Shown here: piece after piece, positions 37,817 to 50,660 of the stretch | How the letters are laid out: the number at the start of each line of letters is the position of its first letter | Position numbering within the stretch: position 1 is the stretch's first letter | From: Homalodisca vitripennis | Lineage: Eukaryota > Arthropoda > Insecta > Hemiptera > Cicadellidae | Length of the DNA: 64,000 nt | Reading direction: 5' to 3' | Assembly (NCBI RefSeq): GCF_021130785.1 | Contig: NC_060210.1 | Span: 187,806,501 to 187,870,500 of the forward strand | Position numbers and translations under genes: made by a program | Notes under the pieces: model-generated | Seen by the model: the letters and a program-made list of their open reading frames with translations, nothing else | The model's database searches: none | What the model was told of the DNA's origin: nothing

Positions 37817-37887
37817 TGTTGAGGACCTTATAAAATACAATCAGGAGGAGAGTCGTTACCGTACAAGGTCGACGTTACATAAGTAAA
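37817..37887 (-). mobile_element. Putative tRNA-derived SINE, copy 2, head deleted
   Basis: Only the 3' body remains (matching GAGGACCTTATAAAATACAA and CAGGAGGAGAGTCGTTACCG on the plus strand). The tRNA-like head is replaced by an AATA/ATAATA simple repeat at 37,888-37,958. Confidence 0.4.
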
Positions 37888-37958
37888 TACAATAATAATA
37901 ATCATAATAAATAAATAATAAAGAATAATAAAAGAATAAATAATAAAAAAGAATAAAA
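37888..37958 (+). repeat. AATA/ATAATA simple repeat
   Basis: Replaces the head of the SINE in copy 2. Confidence 0.9.
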
Positions 37959-38363
37959 CAACTCCTGTAATTTTCTTTGGTATAAGTACTATGATTAGCT
38001 CCTTGTTGTGTATGTTTTAAATTTCATTATCTCAGTGATGATTCCGTTCTGCCATTAGTATGTGATATAAATATGAAGATCCAATAAACATGTTTCCTTA
38101 CCCAATTAAATGCCTTCTCCAAACAATACATAGCATTGTGCCATTGGTACTGATCACTAGATGTGTTTCCTGATGTTGATCAACAGATCAGTAAATACTA
38201 TCGTTTTGAGATTGAACTCAGTTTTATTTTGTATCAGATTGAGCAGCAGTGACAGTAGTGTATATACTGACCAATTATGTTTTCCGAGTGAATAGATAAG
38301 TTATATAGATGTTGAAAAAGATGTTCAACATTTAACAATTCGTTTATAATTATTTTTTCTTGT

Positions 38364-38850
38364 TTCTATATATAAATGAATTTTAGTGTATGTCCTTTAT
38401 GGAATCGCAAAATATTGGACAGACCATTATGAAAATTTGTATGTATACGTAATTTTCCACGGAGAAGGTTTATAAGCTATGCCCACTAATGTAACTCACC
38501 ACCAAGCGGTGCTACAAAAGATAAAAGGTTTCAAAGCGCCTGCACACTATAAACTGCAATTACGAGACAGTTACGTATATTACATAGCCAAACACTATTT
38601 GAAGGCTCTAAGTTTTTATGTATATTTGTCTTTGAGATACATTTCAGATTGAACTTAAAGTTTGAGTGTTAGACCACTTTATAATAAAGTACGTGCTCAA
38701 TGGCTATAAACATAAACAGATTTTCTTGATCGTGGCAACAAGGCAAACTCTACATCGGCGTTGTAAATATAATTCAATTAAACCAGAAGTTCACATACAC
38801 GGGCGAAGCTTACGAAAAGCGTGAAAAGCAGCGGGAAACAGCTACTATAT
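38364..38850. mobile_element. Insert specific to copy 2, dispersed-repeat-like
   Basis: Interrupts a stretch continuous in copy 3 (62,685-62,700). It contains TATATAAATGAATTTTAGTG, TGGACAGACCATTATGAAAA and CCACGGAGAAGGTTTATAAG, phrases typical of a widespread class of arthropod interspersed repeats. No coding frame. Confidence 0.45.
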
Positions 38851-38885
38851 TATAATATTTATGTAATTAAAGTGAGTATTCTCTA

Positions 38886-39640
38886 TTTGGTACTTTATGA
38901 TTATACCGAACACACCAGTATGAAGAACACAAAAATATAAATTTATAGAAATAGACATGATAGAACGAAAAAACAACTCTTTAAGTTACAAACTTACAAG
39001 CATTTCCAGGTATTGTGATCGGTATTTTTGTCGCTGTTATCTTATCTTTCTCGAGAATCCCGATTACGGCAGGCCGCCCGGCATCACATGATTTGCACTG
39101 TACATAATTGCCTTTCCATTACAATTCAATTTATATTTCTGATCAGCCCCTCTAGAATTTGATATTTTACTGATAGGTACTATCTTGAGGGATGTTTTTC
39201 TTTCCTTGACATCAGCGCGGGGCAGTGCTGCCGAAGCCCGCGCTGATGGCCGGAGGCACTCGCATTTTGGGTGGCGGAATGTGATCAAGAATAAAAACAA
39301 GTTTTGAGTGTTTTTACAATAAGGAGTTTAGTTTTAGTTTGGTAATGTTTTTTTTTTTTGTTAAATTTTTGTGTTTGGACAAATGTAGAGGTAAAACACG
39401 GAAGTACAACAAAGCGACGAAACCAGCTGAACGGGCGGCGAGACTCTGCAATCACGTTATCTACTAGACCGCTCGACTTTGACCTCTGTCTGAGGATGGG
39501 GAGGGGTTTCCGATAAGACAATTTCTGTTTTATATTGACGAAATATTGTTCTACGCTAATCTAGTAATCAGTAGAAGCGAAATGTCAAATAACGATTCAT
39601 GTCTGGGTGTGGTCGGTATAATCCCAAAGTACCCTCTATT
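38886..39640. mobile_element. Second insert specific to copy 2, GC-rich core
   Basis: Interrupts DNA continuous in copy 3 near 62,722-62,735. It contains a GC-rich patch at about 39,205-39,275 (CATCAGCGCGGGGCAGTGCT and GCCCGCGCTGATGGC, partly self-complementary) that could fold as a hairpin. The two minus-strand frames across it are short and unrecognised. It may belong to the same element as 38,364-38,850. Confidence 0.45.
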
Positions 39641-42029
39641 TTGTTAATGACTTAGCTCATTACTTAAAAATTAAATTACTTTCATATTATTTCTTTTACT
39701 TCAATATTATTATTCATTTGCACGAAATCAATAATACACTAAGGTAATATAGTTACTATTAGACTGAGGTAAGGCTTTTCCTAACAGTATAGTTTATTCC
39801 GCTACAGATAACTAACTACCTTTCTCCACATATATAGCCTACTAAACCTTATTCAAAGTACGTCAATAGTTGACAAAACTCTTTAGTTTGGATAAACACA
39901 GTTTATATTCCATCGGAGAATTCATCAAATGACAGTAATTCCTCTAATACCAGAGACATTAAACTACTAATATATCATAAACTAAGGTCACTTGTAGATA
40001 TAATTATGCAAACGTAAGATTAGAAATGTCAGTAATTGCAACACAACCTGTCTCACCTAAACGTTATTAACGAATTTGTGTGAAATATCTTCCAGTTAAA
40101 GTCAACGACAAAAAATCATAACGAAAAATCGAAATACATGTATTGAGGTTATATTGAGGTTGACTGATAGAGGGACTGACAGCACTAACTCCGCCTTTTC
40201 AATAAAGGCATTTTCCATCAAGAAATACCGCTAGTGGAGAATGGCGAACGCCTCACTACGAGTACGTTGAGATAGATTATTCCAAGAGAGTAAGAGGAGG
40301 TGGAAGCAGATGGGAATGTATTTGATCCAGCTAATCAGGAAATGTACCGATGCAAAGCGTTTGTGATCGTGTATTGAGCCGATAACTACTAAGACTGACA
40401 TCAACTTTTAATAGGTCTAAATGCAGGGCAAATCGTGGAAGTCACAATGTGTTTTGTGCCATGCTCATCTTAAGATGAATCGCGAAGAACGAGACAAACG
40501 GGTTTAAGGATTTTGTTTTCTATGAATGGTGCAGAATGGACCTCCAGATTTTCAGGAAATACTTTCTTGATTGAATACTATACATAACTTTGGATAAACC
40601 AATAATATAAAATAAAATTACTTCAAAAAACTAATTATCGTAGATTTATGAACGAGTTTAGACTGGTTTTATTATAACCACTAAGCTAAGTTGGTTGCCA
40701 CAGCTTGAGCTTAAGTTTGTGAGTGATGAAAGAAGCAAATCAAATGACTTAAGCAGGAGTGAAGTAAATGATGCCAGTAGCGTATATTATATAAACTTAC
40801 TTCAGGTATAAAAATCCCCTTAAGATTAAGCATGCACTAAAATGAAAATTTAATGAATGGTTAATGGTAAACGTATAAAAAACATGGTGCATAAAGTAAG
40901 CTGTACATTAAATCAAAAATACTGAAACAAACATCTGAGAATCAAGAGTTATTGATGCACACCAACAAAATTAATAGAACAGACTGTGCACTGAATATCA
41001 CTTTCACAACCCACCAGAGATGACGAACGGCTGAGGAAAAGTAAAAAAAGCAATCACTATACCTTCGGTAGCTTAGGCAGTACGATTATGTTTTTGATCT
41101 TAGTTTTAAAGTGTGTTAAAGTATAGAAGTAATCATGCTTCAAAAAAGGGCTGACCTAGCGGTGGATCTATTTATTTAATGTATGAAGCCTGAAATATTT
41201 TAATTATGAGGACTGTGCTGCAAAAAGTTTGTCTTTTTTAAACTTTACCCATGGTGGTATTGTATAACCAAAGGCATGTAGGAACAGAAGGGATCGTTAT
41301 AAAACGAGGATTATACTATAGCAGTTGAAGAACTTTACAATAAATTTAAGAATAGTAATGAATGTCAGATTTACTGATATAAAAGAGGTTTTCTGCCCAA
41401 TACAATGAAATAAATTCTTTTAACGGTGTATTATTTTGATTTAATTTCACTTAATACAATAGTCTTAGACCAGCAAATGTTACGGAAGGAGAAAATTACA
41501 CCAATGCATTACCATCTTATCTGTAAGCGTGATTATTTTTAGTAAAGATAAATTGCATTTTCTGCTACAGTACAAATATTTCGCGTAGTTTTTTGTATTA
41601 CGATTGACGAAATTTGAGTATCTAAAAACTCTGCATCACTTAGATTATCAGGGTACTGAATTCAATTAACTAGAAATGAAAGGAATGTCTTATAGGAAAC
41701 TTATTTGTTTAATAGTAACTTATGTTGTTTTCCACCATTGTATCTGATGCACACATCATGTTTACAAGCATTTATGAGCATAGGCCTCTTCTGGACTCAA
41801 TCTACTCTCTTTATATATATTTAGAGTAAAAGTTAAAATGCCTCTAAATCAATAGTCTTGACCTTTCTTTGAGCTGTAATTATTTATTATGTATAAATAT
41901 TGTTCAAATCATGTATTTATGATCCAGTTCTACTTTGTTGTAAAGAATATACATATTTGCTTTTAATACTAATTTCCCTATTTATTGTGCATAATTTACA
42001 AGCACTCTAATTGTAATAATATTCTGACG

Positions 42030-42445
42030 TTTTGTTTCAGCATACAGGTTTTCTTTACGTTCTCAATGGGAGGAACTTCAGTACCGTAAGTCTTTGAATC
42101 ATGTCAGATATGAGTTTTCACGCCATTCTGAAACAACTGTTTTGGTCACATGTCTAGATTGTTACAGCATTATGCCATAAGTTTGAAAGAGAAATAGGCA
42201 TCTTCTTGGTACGATATTTGTGATTCGAGAGTCTTGTTCTGATTATTTTCAGGTGGCCTCGGTCCTACGTTGATCCGACGTCCTCTCTGTGACACTTCTC
42301 ATCATATAACACTTCTTCACGTGTGTTGCAAAACACGCAAAGTATGAAAGTTGGTTGAATGGAAAAAAGTGTGAATGAGTGAGTGCGTGTAGAACTACAT
42401 TTAACTACGACAAATAATTCTTCACTACACAACACTTTCAGGTAT
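42030..42445. other. Strongly conserved island, copy 2
   Basis: Partner of 16,690-17,115. It keeps the AG/GTAAGT edges of the 45-base patch (one change, TAC to TTC in one frame) and the whole downstream tract. On the minus strand there is also an open frame with CVFCNTREEVLYDEKCHRED, which matches no family I know. Confidence 0.5.
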
Positions 42446-42662
42446 ACTACTATATTTATCTCATCATATAACACTTAAGTTTACGCATTGTTGTTTGAAT
42501 TAATGTTTATCAACACATTCTTTCAATATATAAAGTTTTCAAAGATATTACCTTACGCAAATTACTTTTTGGGAACGCCATATTCTTAAACGTTAATAAT
42601 ATATCAACTGCAATGTTTTATTAAATATAGTACATTTTTTCTGATTGTTCCAGGGTGATGCG

Positions 42663-42729
42663 GTCTATGTGGCAGGAGGTCGCCCCACTTACACAAATAC
42701 ACACACTACACATACACTAGGTAATGTAT
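42663..42729 (+). other. Exon-like patch, copy 2 partner of 19,693-19,759
   Basis: Same splice-like edges. Reads GDAVYVAGGRPTYTNTHTTH then TL. Confidence 0.3.
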
Positions 42730-42909
42730 TGTTTTAATAATTCAAAAATATAATTAATTTGACTACAATGGTTGTTTCAGAATGGCACGATAATAGTAAT
42801 TTTTAGAGTATATTTGTACTTGAGAAACTTTAACAGACTTAATGTAATAACTTTAATTACTCTTTTTAGAAATTATTAATTGGGTTTAATAGGTTACGAT
42901 TTAATTCAT

Positions 42910-43145
42910 AATGTTAGAGGGAAAGTGTATCCTTTTGTGTTTTCTTGTAATATTTCCCTAGCGTTTCTGCGTTTGCAAACTGGGGGCTCGTAACGATGGT
43001 GTTCGTTTATGTGTCGTAACAATTGTGACGTGTGCACGTGTGTGCTCGTGTGAGTGTTCCCTTTCGTCTCTACTTACTTCTAGAAACCAAGGGAATTCGG
43101 AAGGTTAGACTGCAGTGGAAAGGTGAATGTAACCATTTCCAAGAA
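42910..43145. other. Conserved island, copy 2 partner of 19,950-20,165
   Basis: Same tract with a handful of substitutions. The flanks diverge quickly on both sides. Confidence 0.45.
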
Positions 43146-44261
43146 GACTATAAGATTAAACATAAATACTAAAATGTACTATATCATTTCAGGTGTAACA
43201 AAAGTTTTATTTACAATTTTGTAATTTGTTTAAGTTCAACTTAAAATATAAATAAGACACAATGAAAATTAAAGTATTAGTCAAATCCAAATGTTACGTA
43301 GATTGTCAAACAAATGTACGTTTTAATAATTAATTATAACAGAATTAATCTTGCAAAATACTTTTAATTTGCATACGTAAATGATAGAATTAGTTGATAT
43401 CAAGCGGTTTAAACCATAAAAAAATCATATTAAACATGTTATAGAAACTAATTTTTTTATTTATGATTTTCATGTAAACTCAAACTTTATTTAGTCTTAT
43501 AAATAAATGTTACTGCTAAATAAGTTGCTAAATGTTAATTTTGAAAACGGCTGACCAATTTGGATGAATCGTTTTTTATATTTTTAAAATTAGTGGAAGT
43601 TTTTTATCCAGAAAAAGATTGCTAATCGTCTCAAAATGATTTAGAATGTTTTAAAATAATAATAATATTACTGCTCCATGTTTAATATAAATTAACTAAA
43701 CAGCTAAATATGTAAATATTTAAAAGTTAAAAAAACCGTAAAATGTATAAAAGTAATTATGAATGTAACTTACCACACGTGGGAAAGTCTAAAGCATGTT
43801 CCGGCACAAACAAAACTGGCTCTAATTTGGCACATTAACTCTTAACAAAATGTTTTATTACATTTGCACGCTCACAACGTTTTGTTTTGTCCAGAATATT
43901 GTTTTTTCAGCTAGAACACTCGTAGAAAATTTCTGATAACCAAGAACGCAGGATAAGGAAAATAAATTGAATATTTCCTTGTGCAGTAATCATTACATAT
44001 TTTGCTGTTGCAATTTATTATTGTTTGTATTAATTGTAACCAAGATTTGTTTAAATATCTGACAACCTATAGGTACCCAATTACTTAATTACTAATATAA
44101 TTTATTATCACTAACAATATCCTATACTTTATTTGTATTTCAAATAATATAAATGTATTAATATTTTCAAACTGTCTTTATTTTGCTATGTTTAATCATA
44201 TTGTTTTACTAAAAATTTGAGAAAACGGGGTGATACACTTTAAATTTTGTCTCTTTATAAA

Positions 44262-44560
44262 AAAAATCAAATCAAATCAAAATCGTTTATTCTCCGAAAA
44301 GAAAAATTACAAATGATATAATTATATTAATATATTCATTGTGTAAAAATATACAATTACCATAAATATTTGGGTTTTAACGTATATTGTGTAAAATAAA
44401 TTTATATTTTTCTAATTTAATTATTTGAGAAATATTCTCACATGGGCTACTAAAGCCTGTGCGTGAGAACGAGTCACCACAAAGTACTCAATTGATATTT
44501 CAAACCTTAAAAATTTTGTTATATCTTATTAAGTAAAAAAAATTAAATAAAATAAAGTAA
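44262..44560 (-). mobile_element. 3' end of a non-LTR element (fragment)
   Basis: Begins just after the end of copy 2 with AATCAAATCAAAATCGTTTA on the plus strand. The reverse complement is an AT-rich UTR ending in TGATTTGATT repeats, a tail style common in insect LINEs. No coding region remains. The inner part includes CACATGGGCTACTAAAGCC. The right edge is uncertain. Confidence 0.4.
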
Positions 44561-46285
44561 AAATTATGTTTAATAGGAATAAAAATAAAACTTAAGTGAC
44601 AATGTATCTAGATGAAGTAAGTGAACAGAAATAATTATTAGAAGGACAAACGACCAACTGTCGGAGATCAAGACCACGGACAGGCCTTGGCCTTGGCTTG
44701 GTGTTTGGTGTGTGGTGTAAACACTTGAATACATTAAAATAATTATTCATAGATGTTTCAATTATTTATTAAAATTTGTTAAAGATTTGGTAGTAACTAG
44801 GACACCACATAACTGTCTGGAACTAGAATTAATTATTCATTTACTAAAACTACCTGGTATCAACATTAATAATTGTAATTATTCAATACGATACAGTAAG
44901 ACTATGTTCTGTTAAGGAATAAAAGGTATAATTACACTTGCATCACGTGATAGTTCTCTCCATAAATTTTACTGTTCAAAAAAGTTAATTAAAATTGCAA
45001 TATTCCTGGTGGTGTTATCGATGAATCAATCGCTACCTAACGCAAAAGTTGCCTACACGCTAACTTCGTATCATTTAACTAATATTTTCTTCATTTCAAT
45101 TTCCTGACTCCCATTACAAACTGATATCAACAATAAAATGATTGACATCTCGTAATGATCAATTTGAGATGCAAGTTATTCAGAAGCAGTTTTTTACCTT
45201 TAATGGTACCTAACTCTATGAATCACATTATTTGAATACATACAGTTACAGTTATGTACTAACACTCCACACAGTTGGTTCTTTTTTAATACTACCATTA
45301 ATGAGCTCAAACATTAAGTATATTTAATTTTTTATGAAAATTTTTTCACTAGTATCATGTTTTAATTTATTTAGGTTTTGGTTTGTAGATAATAATTTTT
45401 AATGAGTTCAATTAAATCAAATAGTATTTACATGTACTAAAACTTGTAATCTTTCATGTTCTTAACAACTTACTATTATTATATGTTAGGGAAAAACTTC
45501 CTTTTCTAAATGTTTTATGTAAGTTTGTTTATCTGTGAAAGTTGAAGTAACCTCCATGTCCCATTCCCTTACTGCAAAGTCTAAAACCTGACTGGTCACG
45601 TGGTATGCTGTAGAATATGGCCGTTTGAAGAAATGTAGCAAGGCAAGATTTTACTGTAATTTCAGTATTTTTAACGCACTATAATCACGAAGGTAGTGAA
45701 ATAGCGGACTAACCAATTGTTAAAAAACCACCCTAACTAGCTGGTGACGAAGACATTCAGAACTTACAGTACTCCCGACAATACGGTGAGTTCTTATTTG
45801 TTTACCTATTACATCGTTTCAACATCAGATATTACAAAACTACAAAATAGCTCTGTCTGTATTCCATATGTATCTAGATGAAGAGGCGTTCTCATTGTCT
45901 CATTTGGTGCAACTGAATCGAAATTAATTTTATTTCCAAACTTTTGTACATACAAAGTAATTAAATTTTACAGCATATGAAGCAATGCCTATGCGTGTTA
46001 TTTAGTTTTAATTACATTTTCAATGATAAAAATAATCTTATAATAATAAAAATAAGAAATGTTTTATAAAAATTAAAAAAATAAACATTGTTAAAAAAAT
46101 GAAGTAAAATTAAAAGTTTTGCAGTCTACACAAAAATATAATTATTTAATTTTAATCACACCATTAATGAAATGTTATCTATTTTTTAATGATAAAATAT
46201 GAATTAAATACTAGCAAGCATTTTAATACAGTGCGGTAAAACTAGTTATGAAAAAACTAATATTATATTAACGCAGAGACAACGT

Positions 46286-46489
46286 TTAATGATTGCGGAA
46301 ATCGATAACTATTACAGTAATATCAGTAACTGAAATACATTCTTTGTATTTATTGTTAGTGGTAAGGGTGGTTAGGGGAAGAGGAGGTCCTAGGCAGTAA
46401 ACCAGCAGATTGAAGCCACTGTCAGGGTTGTCCTGCAGGTCCCTTATCACTGAGGACAGTGCCTTTACATTGTGTAGGTGACATAGCAA
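46286..46489 (-). other. Unrecognised 67-codon open frame in spacer
   Basis: GC content and codon choice differ from the surroundings. Reads HLHNVKALSSVIRDLQDNPD then SGFNLLVYCLGPPLPLTT. No clear acceptor or donor and no family I recognise. It may be an isolated exon or a transposon fragment. Confidence 0.25.
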
Positions 46490-46984
46490 GCGTTCGTTAG
46501 GTTAATATACAGTTATTTTAAAAATTATTTAAATTACATTTAATATCGCACAGCATTTCTTGTAGATTATCTGTGAGGATGGTAACTTTATGACAGTAGG
46601 TGTAGACCAGTACAGTCATAATAAATTTTTGCCTAATTGTAAATATATCAGATTTCCACAATTAAAAGAGTAGGTGAAGAATATATTTGTTTATTGAGAG
46701 TTGACATAAAATTCATTGCATCATGTCCTGTACTGTTTTGCATCTCTTGAAACTGACTTGAACTCTAAATGACAAGCAGCAGAAAGGGAAGGGTGATATA
46801 GAGATAGACTCAAAATTCACATACGGTTTATCCCTAACTACCTTAACTGTGTTGCATGCATTAGATTCTGTTCATTTGTAATTTAGCAAATAAAGCTTTT
46901 AATATTCTCTCATAGCTATGTATAGAAGGAAAAAAAGAAAAATATAACTAACATATAAATGGAACATTTAACATTGAAAGATAT

Positions 46985-47450
46985 TGTTAAGAGAACAGGA
47001 TTTTTTCCGGACATTTGCCATCGTTCAGTGAATTAAAATATCAGTAATACTACGATTCGAGAAATCTGATCTCTTCTTGAGGTAAATAACTAAACTAATA
47101 CATAAATACAAACTAGGTTAAAATAAACAAATCATACCAAAGCGTTATGGCACACCAAACTCAGGAATCACAACCACCATGTCGTGTGTTAACTTCACTA
47201 ACTCTAAAACATGCACTCAATATAAACTATGCACAATACCAATCATTAAAACTGAACCACAGAATACATGTAACAATACGTCTGCATTCGTCTACCAACC
47301 ACTTACGACTGACCAGATTCCAATAGCAAATGGCATTCGTCACGCCAGAAAGAAACAAGATGGCTGAAATAAAAAGGACGGGAACAGGAATGGGCCTTTT
47401 TTATTATTATTGGTTCATGCTAGATGAACTTCTTAAAACCATATTGTTAC
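46985..47450 (-). repeat. Dispersed repeat, inverted relative to the 3.5-4.6 kb cluster
   Basis: The reverse complement aligns with 3,540-3,870 and with 4,145-4,200, including the phrases GAACGATGGCAAATGTCCGG and GAAGAAGAGATCAGAT. It lies in the spacer outside the duplicated unit, so it is a transposed family and not part of the segmental duplication. Confidence 0.6.
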
Positions 47451-47883
47451 TCCTCATTGGTTTAGTATAAATATCTGATCCGTGGGATAATTTTGGTTTT
47501 CTTTTTAGTTCATTGTTTAGAATTGGCAACCAAAGCGGCCTAATCTCAAGTGATGGTTGACTGATTGGTTAATATGCCAATCAATAGGGTTTTCTAGAAT
47601 TCTATGCAAACCAAAAGTATCACTCTTGTTAAGCTTATCCAGATTCAATGTAGAACTTTATTAATCCTTTAAAATTATTTACATATTCAGAGAAAGATAT
47701 ATTATTATATTTATAATTTCTTCATCCGAAAAAAATTAATGTTATTATTTAATAATAATTATTAAATGTACAATACAATAATTAAAGAAAGTAATGTTGT
47801 ATTATTATTAGCTAAAAAATCGTTAGATTTATTTACCAACCCAAATGGAAGACATAAGTATTTAGTTCAAATAATTAATGAAA

Positions 47884-47919
47884 TCTCTCTCTCTTTCTCT
47901 CTCCCTCTCCCTCCCTCTA
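47884..47919 (+). repeat. (CT)n-rich simple repeat
   Basis: CT/CCCT run in the spacer. Confidence 0.9.
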
Positions 47920-50601
47920 TTTAATAAAACATATTTATTGACTATATTGTTTATACAAAGCGAGACATTGTTCAATGTGTGAAAACCTAGAGGCAGTTTA
48001 ATTACAAATGCCAGTATCTTTTGGAAGGAGTTTTCTGAATAACGCTTTTCAAATGAAATATTGCCTCCATTCGAGAAGTGGTTTTTTCTCTAGACTGTCA
48101 GAAACAGGCTTGTGTTAATGGATTCTTTAGAAACGTATCAAGCGTCTCTAAATCTGTTTACAAACACTTAGTGGTGTGGTAACACCCATTAATAGAAAGT
48201 CTTGAAATATCTTAAATGTTTATTTATTCTGTCATATAAATATTCGTTAAAAGATAGGAACACTCCACATTTGTCTTATTTGTTAGATAATTTTCTTTTA
48301 AAATTTGCCGTTCAACTCGCTTCCTTTGACGTGTTCCGTCGTTTAAAATAAAACTTATAAGATTGGATTGAGTAAGTGTTTATTTTAACTCTTTTATTTG
48401 TTTTTTTTTTTTTTTTTAATCATGATTACCTTCAAACAATGTTAAAATGTTTACTAACGCTCAGCCAAATCACAAGTAGTAACATAGACCACCATCGAAC
48501 TTGAAATCCTTCATATTTAGGAAACTTGATGCAACATAATAATTGTGTATGACAGTTTGTTATTCAGACAGACAGACAAATATACAAAACCATTTCCTCA
48601 GCCCTCAAGTGGTAAGGTTCTCTAACGCTCAACCAACGAGAGATTTTGTAAATGAGAATATGCCCTCAACGGCGATGATCTTTGTTCTGAATCGATTGGT
48701 TTCAAAACCACCACTATCTGTACGAAGTACCAATATTTAATATCAAAGAGCTTGCAGATAAAATCACATCTATTACCCATTACTAATTGTCAACTGAAAC
48801 AAGCTTGACGTATATATTACTTATGCATTTAACATAGAACAGATTTAAACGTTTTTTAAAAGCAATAATGGAAATTGATGTGAGATTTTTTTGAGTTTGA
48901 AGATATTGTATTGTTGTACCTGTCACGAAAGAAAGAACACAAAGTAGGTTTCAAAAATTTACCTCAACTAAATAGATTTTACAATTTGTGGCGGTAGCCT
49001 TTTTATATTAATAATTAATGCATAAGTAATACGAATGTTTTAAGGCAACACGAACTTTGGTATGAAATGTGATATCAGATAGGTATCACCTAAAGTATCT
49101 CATACTAATGAAGACTGAGAGAGTATATGTGGAAAAAGCATTTGAAAACTGCCTGAAATTAATAATTTGTTTCAAAAGACCCTTTGCTAATAATCTTTCA
49201 ATGGAAATAAAAAGTAAAAAAAGCTTTGAGGATTTAAGAAAACAGTGTTGGGTGTTAGCTGTATGGACATATTACATCTTGTACGCCAATCCATGTATAA
49301 CTGATTATAAATAAGGTAGGTATGTATGTCATAACCTATTAAATAAACATTGTCTCTACGTCTGCCTACCATAGTAACCAGTTACCTTGATACTATGTCA
49401 TATTTCCGGTTCTTAAAAAATCAGTAGATAAACTCCACTTATTTACCTTAATGTCATCAAAATACTAGGGTAATTTATTGACCGTTTGAATTCACCACGT
49501 CGGCTGAAAATTATTTCTTTACCAAGCTCAAACGAACTTTAGAAATACAGCAAAAAACATTATCAAACTTTTCTTTATTATTAGTTTTATTTATTATCCA
49601 ATATATAAATTTTATAGTCATTTTTAGAGATTAGATTAGGAACACTATTGCGTAAGAAATGAATTATGTACGTTTTATGTTTAATTATATTGAAAAATTG
49701 CTATTGTTGAGATATGACTTTTATATATTGAATACCTTGTATGAGATAAATCTATGAAAATGTTTCAATTCCTTCTGATGGAGGAAAAGCTGAATCAGGT
49801 CTTGTATCCTGGCAACATACTTCTGGCAAAGGATATTTGTAGGGCAACTCTAATACTGGACACATAGCCTCTCAAGTAACATTACTTAAATAAATCCAGT
49901 AATAACTAATCTTTAAGTAACCATCTTAAGAAATCTCATAACTCCCTGAAAGTCAAGTGTCTTTATTACCTACACCAGATTAATATAGCAGGTTTTGCTA
50001 GTTTAATTAATTCAAACGCCTCGTTTGAAGTTTCTATTTAAGGCTTCTGGAAAATTCTGCAAATTATTGCTCGTATTAGGACCATTAGATATGACACCTG
50101 GGGTAATGTATAATATTACGATGAATATAATATTACTTCCAACAGACAATATTTTAAGTATTGTATAAGAAACTTTTACATTTTGACCAGTTTAGCATTA
50201 CAAAAAATTGAAATTCTCCAAAAGTAATAAAAAATATATGCTAGATGAGTTTCAGGGTGTTAAAGAATAATTAATTTTTAATTTTAAAATTAAGAGAAAT
50301 GTGTCTTTAAATGTTACACATAAATATTTTCGTTTTATAACAAAATTTTTAGTTTCAATTAACTATAACGTTAAGTATTTTTAGGATATATTGCATAGAG
50401 TTGCAAACTGTAATAAAAATACGAGTACATAAGTACTACTATTAAATTAAGTATTATACAAATTATGCACTTATGATGAAATACTTCAATCACTAAGCAA
50501 AGTATAACATTTCCGAAACATGTAAAAGTATAAAGTAATACCAATCCTAACACTTTAGAGATAACAAGAAATTCCTGCTCACTAAATATCACTAATGTGA
50601 C

Positions 50602-50605
<4 letters not shown>

Positions 50606-50656
<51 letters not shown>
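50606..50656 (+). repeat. (TA)n microsatellite
   Basis: About 51 bases of pure TA. Confidence 0.95.

Positions 50657-50660
<4 letters not shown>

Larger units (their letters stand above)
24372..44046 (+). repeat. Segmental duplication, copy 2
   Basis: Second copy in the same orientation. Collinear blocks with copy 1 are 24,372-24,717, 25,300-25,556, 25,880-27,540, 27,560-27,925, 28,010-28,153 and 30,574-44,046. Copy-specific inserts are at about 24,717-25,300, 26,372-26,834, 28,154-30,573 (Tigger), 33,257-34,330 (mariner), 38,364-38,850 and 38,886-39,640. It lacks the LINE of copy 1 and the FoxP exons of copy 3. Confidence 0.9.

Noticed and set aside
1..44046. The copy 1/copy 2 repeat as an assembly duplication of two haplotypes
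   Set aside because: Divergence is high, insertions differ and a third copy exists in the same order, which fits an old tandem duplication better; read depth would settle it.
47179..47367. 62-codon plus-strand frame
   Set aside because: It is the antisense of a dispersed repeat also found, broken, at 3.5-4.6 kb.
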